A stretch of DNA of 17,480 bases from JAGOUY01 sp964562155. Its GTDB lineage: Bacteria; Patescibacteriota; Patescibacteriia; 2-12-FULL-60-25. Location of the stretch: positions 1 through 17,480 of the forward strand of contig CAZLRU010000025.1 in NCBI GenBank assembly GCA_964562155.1, given 5' to 3'. Made by a program: the position numbers and the translations under genes. This document shows, piece after piece, positions 11,311-17,480 of this stretch; the stretch's first letter is position 1, and the number at the start of each line of letters is the position of its first letter. The notes under the pieces are model-generated. The model saw only the letters and a program-made list of their open reading frames with translations, made no database searches and was not told the DNA's origin.

Positions 11311-13491
11311 ATGCAATCTCTTATCGAAGGCTATCTTGCCACAAAAGGCCTCAAGTACGCAACCAAAGGCAAGGAGATAATCATCAACTGTGTATTCAAC
11401 GACTGTGACGTGAAAACCAAACACGCTGGACATCTCTCCATCAATTATGAGAAGGGTGTTTACCGTTGTCTCAAATGCGATGAACAGGGGCATGTCAGTG
11501 AGCTTGTGAGTCACCTTGGGGATGATCCTGTTGAAGTCGGTTTGCGGGAGGGACCTGTCCATATTGGACGGGCCCTCCGTCAGAAAGCGAAACAGATTGA
11601 AGAGTCGCTCCCCGAAGAAGATGTTGAGGCGTGGCACGTGGCCTTGCCTACAAACATTCGTGAATGGTTGCAGGGCCAACGTGGTTTGAGTGATGAAGTG
11701 ATCGCACGTGCCAAACTTGGCTGGGACGGGGAGCGAATTGTCATTCCCGTAGCCAAGGCAGACGGTTCTTGGTTGTTTGCCAAGCGTCGCCAACCACCCG
11801 GTAAAGAAGAAAGTGGTCCAAAGTATCAATATCCCCAAGGGAGCAAGGCAATGCTCTATGGGGCGGAGCTTTTGTCAGGTGTTCAAGAAGTTATTGTTTG
11901 CGAAGGAGAATTAGACGCCTTGATCCTTCGTTCTCGTGGCTTCGTCGCTGTGTCAGGGACGGGTGGGGCTGGAACTTTTCCCGAGGAATGGGCTGGAATG
12001 TTTTCTTCGATTCCAAAGGTGTATGTCGTGTTTGATTTGGACGACGCTGGTAAAAAAGGTTCTCAAGCCGTTGGTAGACTCATCCCTCATGCTCGCATCG
12101 TTCAACTTCCGGAAGAGCTTGGTGAACACGGAGACGTGACGGACTTCTTCATGAAGGCTGGCATGGCTGCGGATGATTTTCGCCAGCTATGTCAAAAGGC
12201 TCGCTCTATGAAGGAAATTGATGAAGCGGGTGAGCGCTATTCGCCTTTGCCAGCTCCAACAAATCGAACGGACATTTATATGTGGCGTAAGACGGCAAAC
12301 TTAAACTTCTCGGAATGCATGATTGCAGGGGAGGTGGGTGTTGCGGTGTTGGCCCAGCTTCTTATCAAAGACGTCCGTAATCCTTTTGGATTGGTTTACG
12401 TTGATGTTCCGAGTGCTGGAAAAACCATTACGTTGAACTTCTTCTCTGATCTTGAAGAGCTGGTTTATCCAACGGATAGTTTCACGCCCTCTTCACTTGT
12501 CTCTCACGCTTCAAATCGGAAACAGAAAGACTTGGAGAAAATCGACCTGCTTCCACGAATCAGGCATCGTATGTTGATTGTTCGTGATCTGGCCCCAATC
12601 TTCGCTGAACGCCAAGAGAATTTGCTTAAAAACCTTGGTGTGATGACACGTGTTTTTGATGGGGAGGGTTACGAATCGGACAGTGGTGTTCATGGAAAAC
12701 GCGGCTATAAAGGCGACTACACGTTCATGTTTCTTGCTGGTTCCACGCCCATTGCGCCACGTGTCTGGAAGTTCATGGGCAATCTTGGGAGCCGTCTCTT
12801 TTTCCTCAATATGAAAGCGATAGATAAGACGGAGGAAGAGCTGGCGGATTTATTGATTCAGGATGACTTCAAGCGCAAAGAGCAAGAATGCCGGACCGTG
12901 ACGCGGAATCTTATCTTGACCCTTTGGTCAGACCATAAAGGGGGCGTTACGTGGGATAAGAAAGCCGATCCATCTGAACTTCGGCGCGTGGTCTCTCGAT
13001 GCGCAAAACTCCTTGCCCACCTTCGGGGGACGGTAAATGTTTGGAGTGATGAAGAAGACGGAAAACAGCATCATACGAACGTTGTCATCGAGAAACCCAC
13101 TCGTATCAACCAGCTTCTCTACAATCTTGCACGCGGTCATGCTTTGGCTTGTGGTCGAACGACCCTAACTCGGGAAGACCTTTGGCCATGTATCGAAGTC
13201 GCTCTCAACTCGGCGCAATATAACCGTATCAAACTTATGGAGGCGATTATCGAGTTTGCGGGAACGGTGAACACTGGCGTAGTCGAAGAGGCTATTCAGT
13301 GCAGCAATCCAACCGCCCTAAAAGAAATCGAAACCCTCCGAATCTTGGGTATTGTCGATGTTGAAAGCGTAGGCGATGGAACCGCTGGTAGACCCGAAAA
13401 GCTTGTGACGGTCGCGCAAGACTTTGCTTGGTTCTGTTCAGATGAATGCAAGGAAATGCGTGCGATGAAGCCACAGGCGACTGTAATCTAA
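11311..13491 (+). CDS. Primase-helicase: zinc finger, TOPRIM, ATPase and winged helix
   Basis: A 726-residue replication protein of the mobile element. The N-terminus has a CHC2-like zinc finger with C27, C32, C53 and C56 (NCVFNDC ... YRCLKC). A TOPRIM domain follows, with VIVCEGELDALI (E198 catalytic) and VVFDLDDAGKKG (D242, D244). A P-loop-like site YVDVPSAGKT (363-372) opens the ATPase part, with TFMFLAGSTP (471-480) resembling sensor 1 and GNLGSRLFFLN (490-500) a possible arginine-finger region. The last 110 residues resemble a winged helix (IETLRILGIVDVE ... AGRPEKL). The protein would make RNA primers and perhaps unwind DNA at the element's origin. The Walker A lacks the usual first Gly (Asp365 in its place), so helicase activity is less certain. 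Confidence 0.88.
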   Translation: MQSLIEGYLATKGLKYATKGKEIIINCVFNDCDVKTKHAGHLSINYEKGVYRCLKCDEQGHVSELVSHLGDDPVEVGLREGPVHIGRALRQKAKQIEESLPEEDVEAWHVALPTNIREWLQGQRGLSDEVIARAKLGWDGERIVIPVAKADGSWLFAKRRQPPGKEESGPKYQYPQGSKAMLYGAELLSGVQEVIVCEGELDALILRSRGFVAVSGTGGAGTFPEEWAGMFSSIPKVYVVFDLDDAGKKGSQAVGRLIPHARIVQLPEELGEHGDVTDFFMKAGMAADDFRQLCQKARSMKEIDEAGERYSPLPAPTNRTDIYMWRKTANLNFSECMIAGEVGVAVLAQLLIKDVRNPFGLVYVDVPSAGKTITLNFFSDLEELVYPTDSFTPSSLVSHASNRKQKDLEKIDLLPRIRHRMLIVRDLAPIFAERQENLLKNLGVMTRVFDGEGYESDSGVHGKRGYKGDYTFMFLAGSTPIAPRVWKFMGNLGSRLFFLNMKAIDKTEEELADLLIQDDFKRKEQECRTVTRNLILTLWSDHKGGVTWDKKADPSELRRVVSRCAKLLAHLRGTVNVWSDEEDGKQHHTNVVIEKPTRINQLLYNLARGHALACGRTTLTREDLWPCIEVALNSAQYNRIKLMEAIIEFAGTVNTGVVEEAIQCSNPTALKEIETLRILGIVDVESVGDGTAGRPEKLVTVAQDFAWFCSDECKEMRAMKPQATVI

Positions 13492-13544
13492 TGATAACTG
13501 GCCATGTGTTATTGAAATAAACCTTTTCACTTTCACCCAATCCT

Positions 13545-13769
13545 ATGGAGACTCCCAATCAGCGAACGGTAGATTACAAAGAAGACATCGTATTTTACGA
13601 TCAGATGCATATCTTGTCGTCGGAGCATATTCGGGAAACGGTGTTCGATCAGTGGGATGAACGAGTGCTAACCGATGAGGAGTTAGCTCATATCACGGAA
13701 AACATCGTGGAGAATGTTTACGGGTTTCTCTACGATGAAATTAGCGAAGTTATAGGGTCTAACGTCTGA
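13545..13769 (+). CDS. Small acidic hypothetical protein
   Basis: A 74-residue acidic protein with no family that I recognise. It appears helical after about residue 25 (SSEHIRETVFDQWDERVLTDEELAHITENI), with no cysteine pairs, membrane segment or known DNA-binding motif. It lies in the same direction between the primase and the zinc-finger gene, with 53 bp and 26 bp gaps, and probably belongs to the same transcript. No Shine-Dalgarno site is evident. Small acidic proteins of this kind may be regulators or anti-defence factors, but nothing here decides that. Confidence 0.6.
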   Translation: METPNQRTVDYKEDIVFYDQMHILSSEHIRETVFDQWDERVLTDEELAHITENIVENVYGFLYDEISEVIGSNV

Positions 13770-13795
13770 ATATAGTTACTACCCACCCATAACAT

Positions 13796-14167
13796 ATGTT
13801 GTGCAAAGCAAACACGGTGGCAGGCGACCCCTGCCAAGCCAGACCCATGCAAGGAAGCGATTACTGCTATCTCCATGATCCCGCCGTAAGCGAGGACGAG
13901 AAACGCGACGCCCGTTCACGTGGAGGTAAGGAAAATCAAATCACCGTTATCTCTCCCCAGCCTCCTTTGAAGCTGAAGAGCGCAAGAGACGCCGTCGTGC
14001 TTTTGGAAGAAACGATCAACGGCGTACGCAGCGGAGAGTTGGATGTGAAGGTAGCTAACTGTCTCGGCTTCCTGACTGACAAGCTTTTGAAAGCTTATGA
14101 AGTGGCCGAACTGAGCGACAAGGTCGAGATCATGGAGCGTTTCTTGGAAAAACGTAAAACCCGCTGA
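13796..14167 (+). CDS. Zinc-finger-like mobile-element protein
   Basis: This 123-residue protein opens with CKANTVAGDPCQARPMQG (3-20), then YCYLHDP. C3, C13, C24 and H27 would form one zinc site (C-x9-C-x10-C-x2-H). A basic RSRGGKEN segment follows, and then a helical C-terminus (VVLLEETINGVRSGELDVKV..., then KVEIMERFLEKRKTR). This cysteine pattern followed by an RxGG block is common in small phage and integrated-element proteins, often near packaging or replication genes. The reaction is unknown and nucleic-acid binding is the likely role. It ends two bases before the next start codon, so the two genes are probably co-translated. Confidence 0.7.
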   Translation: MLCKANTVAGDPCQARPMQGSDYCYLHDPAVSEDEKRDARSRGGKENQITVISPQPPLKLKSARDAVVLLEETINGVRSGELDVKVANCLGFLTDKLLKAYEVAELSDKVEIMERFLEKRKTR

Positions 14168-14169
14168 TT

Positions 14170-15732
14170 ATGCGAACAAATATCACCAACCTCCTACAGA
14201 AAGGCAATCTCTCTCCCAAAGAGCGCTCCCTCATGGTCGTTCATAACGCCGTCACCGAAGAACGGGACGGCAAAGGATTTCTGAGCGACGCAGACAAGTA
14301 TGCTCTTGTTGAAGGGTGGCATCCAAAAGATAACAGCGAGGTCAGAGAGTACAACAAATATAACGGCGGTTGGCGTACGGCGATGTACGCCGAACTCGAC
14401 GCGCAGACAACCTTCCTGAACGCGCAAAACGCCTTCCTGCGTGCCTGTATTGCCACCAGTTACTACCTCCATACGGATTACGAACGAGTCATGCGAAGCG
14501 ACAGCCGACTCTTCGATTGGAGCAATTTGGATTGCAAGAAACGTCCTAACGCAAAAGACGCCTTGGAATCAGTTTTGGAAAATAGCGGTCTGCAACGGGA
14601 CTACATGGTGTACCGATACGCCTTTGAGCTGATGGACGAAGAGCTGCAGCAGGACTTGCTCAAGCTCTATCCGGACGTAAAAACGGAGAGCGACTACCTG
14701 TACAACGAACTGGCCTTGTATGAACTCTTGGGAGAAACCGGCATTGCAAGCGACGAAGCGAAAGATGAGATTGCGGACATGATCGCAAAACGCGCCTACA
14801 ACGAATACACCGCTGCATTAGCAGAACAAAGGCAGAAGACAGGCAAAGAAAGTGTTTCCGATTTTAATCCGTGGAGCTTTCACGGCTACTTCGCCGATAT
14901 TCCGCTCTTGGAGGTAGCAAAGAAATGCGCCGAATATCGTAAACTCGATGTACCGATGGAAGAAGACGGGGGCGCACTTGCCCGCCTCCTGCTTGAAAAG
15001 ATCACGATCCTCGCAGCGGAATGCGAAACGGACATTGGAACGCTGATAAAACAGGCGGCACGCCGATACCTTGATGAAGGGTTATTGGACGAGTATCCAC
15101 CGTTATTTTTGAGTGATAGAACCGGAACGGTGAACGGAGAAGGTACAAGCCTTCCGCATAAGGAGATTTTCAAGCGCTGGCTTGCAGCAAGGACGAAAGC
15201 TGAGCTTGAGACAAAACAAATGATGAATGAGGGGAAGCTCGAAGTCCGGACCATCAGTGACGAGGTCTTTGGCGTCAAACGCGAACAACAGACGGTATTA
15301 GGCAAAAGCCTCTACCGGCTTGAGGATTCGATGGGATTCATTGAAGACTATAAGAAACAAGCAGAGGCATTGGTACCCGTGGGTTTTCTCTTCGAACTCA
15401 TCCAGCAAGGAGAGCTTATCCATCAGTACAGAATCTTGTTGGGCTTCGAAGACATCTTCAAACGCCTATCCGCAGTCTACGACATCGACCTGACATACAA
15501 GATGCAGGGCTACCTCGCCACCATTCGAAGAGACTTCCGCCTGCTGAACGACATGCTGCATATCATCAAAGAGAAGTATGTGTGCGAGGCGTACACGTTC
15601 CACGATTGCCGTTACTTCATGGATGTTCCGCAGACCTGTTTTGTTATAGACGTTGAAGCGATAGAGCCAGATACGGAACGTCTCGAAATCTATTACAAGG
15701 AGTTTCAAAAAACCTTGGGAGATGCGTTCTGA
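14170..15732 (+). CDS. Large uncharacterised protein (520 residues)
   Basis: I do not recognise this protein. It is soluble-looking and predominantly helical, rich in Glu, Asp, Lys and Tyr, with no signal peptide or transmembrane helix. The N-terminal region (about 30-120) holds aromatic clusters such as HPKDNSEVREYNKYNGGWRT and YYLHTDYERVM. The middle is long acidic helices, and the C-terminus (about 440-500) has CEAYTFHDCRYFMDVPQTCF, a Cys/His/Asp group that could bind metal. The start ATG follows the zinc-finger gene stop by two bases. It is the last gene before a long stem-loop and the recombinase, and is perhaps a structural or conjugation-like component. No function can be given. Confidence 0.85.
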   Translation: MRTNITNLLQKGNLSPKERSLMVVHNAVTEERDGKGFLSDADKYALVEGWHPKDNSEVREYNKYNGGWRTAMYAELDAQTTFLNAQNAFLRACIATSYYLHTDYERVMRSDSRLFDWSNLDCKKRPNAKDALESVLENSGLQRDYMVYRYAFELMDEELQQDLLKLYPDVKTESDYLYNELALYELLGETGIASDEAKDEIADMIAKRAYNEYTAALAEQRQKTGKESVSDFNPWSFHGYFADIPLLEVAKKCAEYRKLDVPMEEDGGALARLLLEKITILAAECETDIGTLIKQAARRYLDEGLLDEYPPLFLSDRTGTVNGEGTSLPHKEIFKRWLAARTKAELETKQMMNEGKLEVRTISDEVFGVKREQQTVLGKSLYRLEDSMGFIEDYKKQAEALVPVGFLFELIQQGELIHQYRILLGFEDIFKRLSAVYDIDLTYKMQGYLATIRRDFRLLNDMLHIIKEKYVCEAYTFHDCRYFMDVPQTCFVIDVEAIEPDTERLEIYYKEFQKTLGDAF

Positions 15733-15824
15733 TGCCAGCTTTTCCAACTCAACTAATTGAGCTATGATGACACCGTTGATCCTGTTCCCAAACGTGAAAC
15801 GCTTTTGTTGTATTTTGCTACCCG

Positions 15825-15899
15825 AAAAGGGCGGCTCTGCCAGCAAAGCATCACGCGTTTCGCGTATGTGGAGCAGGATCAACCAGAGCCGTCCTTTTT
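15825..15899 (+). terminator. Long stem-loop with inner hairpin, ending in a T-run
   Basis: AAAAGGGCGGCTCTG (15825-15839) pairs over 15 bp, with one G-U pair, with CAGAGCCGTCCTTTT (15884-15898), followed by one more T (run of five, 15895-15899). The 44-base loop contains a second hairpin, ACGCG-TTT-CGCGT (15853-15865). It lies between the 520-residue gene and the recombinase. It is far larger than an ordinary terminator, so a structured RNA or a recombination-related site is possible. Confidence 0.65.
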
Positions 15900-15916
15900 A
15901 GGTCGCAAAACTCTTT

Positions 15917-17480
15917 ATGAAACCATCCGCTATATATTCGAGAAAATCTACCGAATCGGAGGACCGTCAAGTCCTTTCAATTGATTCTCAAACTCGTGAG
16001 ATGGAGACGATAGCTTTCCGCTGTGGTTATCCAAAGCCTGCGTTTTTGGAGGAATCTATGTCGGCCAAGGCTCCGGGGCGTCCCGTTTTTAATAAGCTAA
16101 TGGAGATGGTTGAAGCTGGTAAAATCGGCACCATATTTTGTTGGAAGCTCGACCGTCTGGCTCGCAACCCAGTCGATGGAGGGCGCATTATTTGGGCGAT
16201 TAAAAACTACGGGCTACATATCGTTACTCCCACTCAGACATATTCTTCTGAGGAAGATAATACGATCTTGATGTATGTCGAGTTTGGCATGGCGCAAAAG
16301 TACATTGATGATCTTGGGAGAAACGTGAAACGTGGAAACCGAGCGAAGTTGGACACGGGCTGGCTTCCCGGATGTGCTCCCCTTGGGTATTTGAATAAAC
16401 TTGATGACCATACCATCGTGCCAGACCCAGACCGTTTTCATCTGGTACGCAAAATGTGGGATATGGTGCTCTCGGGAGTTTATTCTGTCGAACAAATCCG
16501 TCGTATCGCCAATGATGAATGGGGCTTTAGAACGAAGAAGACGAAGCGGCAAGGCGGGTCTCCACTCTCCAAAGGGGTGATTTATAAGTTGTTTCGCCAT
16601 CACTTCTATTACGGAGTAATCGTGCGAAATGTTGAGGGGAATGATCGGCGGTATACAGGGGCGCACAAGGCTATGATTACCGAAGAAGAGTTTTGGCGTG
16701 CGCAAAAGATTTTAGGTAACCCTGTCCCAAAACCGCACCGAAAACAGTTTGCTTTTACCGGTATGATGCGTTGTGGAGAGTGCGGATCGGTGATTACTGC
16801 TGATGAGAAGATCAAGCCAAGCGGAAAAGTCTACACATATTATCGTTGCACGAAGAAGTGTAAGGAAATTCGTTGCACTCAGAATCCAATAACGGTATCG
16901 GAGTTTGAAAAACAATTCATGCCTATCTTGGAATCTATCACTATCCCAAAACCCTTTGCAGATTGGGCTATCCGTTGGCTTCGTGTTTTGAATCAGGATG
17001 AATGCAAGGATCGTAATTCAGGACGTGAATCGCTCCAAAATGCCTATAATGACGTCCAGACGAGGTTGGATAAGCTCATGGACCTTCGTTTATCAGACCT
17101 GCTTACGAATGACGAATATCTCCACCAGAAGGAACGTCTCTTACAAGAACAGCGAAGTGTGAAAGAAAAACTGGGGGATTCTGAACAACGGGCTGATAAC
17201 TGGCGCGAACGTGTTGAGAACGTGATTGATTTTTCCCTTCACGCACATGAGTGGTTTAGTTCGGGAGGTTTTCAAAAGAAACGCACCGTTGTGTTTGGTC
17301 TTGGGTCGAACTTCATCCTAAAAGATGGAATTGTTAAGTATGATATGGAGAAAGTCTGGGAGGTGTTTTCTAACGCCGCACCAAAACTGAGAAAAGATGT
17401 TGAATCGTTAGAACTCGATCAATTTGGCTCCATAAACGAAAAAACCACGGCTTTTTCTTCCGTGATTCTTGGGTGGCAGG
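15917..17480 (+). CDS. Large serine recombinase, 3' end outside window
   Basis: The frame is open for 521 codons from the ATG at 15917 to the window end. The N-terminus reads AIYSRKSTESEDRQVLSIDSQ-like, with Ser11 as the probable nucleophile, followed by the resolvase WKLDRLARNP block. Then come a recombinase domain (around VKRGNRAKLDTGWLPGCAPLGYL), a zinc ribbon beginning CGEC (286-289) and ending in YYRCTKKC, and a coiled-coil-like stretch (SLQNAYNDVQTRLDKLMDLRL ... LLQEQRSVKEKL). These are the parts of a large serine integrase, which joins and excises a mobile element without a host ligase. It would be the integration enzyme of this element. The N-terminal signature is typical of Patescibacteria recombinases. 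Confidence 0.93.
   Translation, partial: MKPSAIYSRKSTESEDRQVLSIDSQTREMETIAFRCGYPKPAFLEESMSAKAPGRPVFNKLMEMVEAGKIGTIFCWKLDRLARNPVDGGRIIWAIKNYGLHIVTPTQTYSSEEDNTILMYVEFGMAQKYIDDLGRNVKRGNRAKLDTGWLPGCAPLGYLNKLDDHTIVPDPDRFHLVRKMWDMVLSGVYSVEQIRRIANDEWGFRTKKTKRQGGSPLSKGVIYKLFRHHFYYGVIVRNVEGNDRRYTGAHKAMITEEEFWRAQKILGNPVPKPHRKQFAFTGMMRCGECGSVITADEKIKPSGKVYTYYRCTKKCKEIRCTQNPITVSEFEKQFMPILESITIPKPFADWAIRWLRVLNQDECKDRNSGRESLQNAYNDVQTRLDKLMDLRLSDLLTNDEYLHQKERLLQEQRSVKEKLGDSEQRADNWRERVENVIDFSLHAHEWFSSGGFQKKRTVVFGLGSNFILKDGIVKYDMEKVWEVFSNAAPKLRKDVESLELDQFGSINEKTTAFSSVILGWQ

Noticed and set aside
11122..11838. 238-codon minus-strand frame opposite the primase start
   Set aside because: It lies opposite the zinc finger and DUF669-like gene, both with clear family patterns. 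Its own translation matches nothing.
15735..15775. tRNA gene on the minus strand
   Set aside because: A D-arm-like segment (AGCTCAATTAGTTGAG) is present, but no matching anticodon stem, T-arm or acceptor pairing follows.
15757..15984. 75-codon frame starting at TTG before the recombinase
   Set aside because: It runs through the long stem-loop and overlaps the recombinase start in another frame, with no family resemblance.

Overview
The window looks like an accessory, mobile-element-rich stretch of a bacterial genome, most likely a Patescibacteria/CPR (Candidate Phyla Radiation) lineage or a close companion. This assignment is inference. It rests on the recombinase N-terminus (YSRKSTESEDRQVLSIDSQ style), a DUF5659-like small protein coupled to a second short protein ahead of a primase, weak or absent Shine-Dalgarno sites, standard TGA stops, and a diversity-generating retroelement (DGR), a system common in CPR genomes. 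No rRNA, complete tRNA or core metabolic gene was seen.

Left part (1-3718). A partial DUF3800 gene leaves the window on the left (minus strand). Beside it is an apparently complete DGR: a GC-rich target gene with a C-terminal variable repeat (VR, 1622-1752), a template repeat (TR, 2129-2259) 507 bp downstream, a minus-strand Avd-type four-helix-bundle accessory gene, and a DGR-type reverse transcriptase. Aligned base by base, VR and TR differ at 14 of the 30 template adenines and at one of the 101 other positions. This is the signature of adenine-specific mutagenic retrohoming. Hairpins lie just after both VR and TR.

Middle part (3698-7982). A minus-strand operon encodes a cytosine-5 methyltransferase, a PLD-family (BfiI/NgoFVII-like) nuclease with a possible B3-type C-terminus, and a Z1-domain helicase-like ATPase. 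This is the architecture of the three-gene CglI/NgoAVII ATP-dependent restriction-modification systems. A divergent small XRE regulator with C-box-like operators upstream is the likely controller (C) protein.

Next (8231-10385), two overlapping genes that I do not recognise form a cassette. The second protein ends in an OmpR/PhoB-like winged helix. Three GGAGGAT repeats at 10-11 bp spacing and a strong terminator follow directly.

Right part (10424-17480). A plus-strand mobile-element module contains a DUF5659-like protein, a short coupled protein, a DUF669-like protein, a zinc-finger/TOPRIM primase fused to an ATPase and a winged helix, three accessory proteins (one a 520-residue orphan), a long stem-loop, and a large serine recombinase still open at the window end. 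My reading is an integrated element whose replication and integration genes are on the right and whose cargo (DGR, restriction-modification, unknown two-gene cassette) is on the left. The left boundary is not visible.
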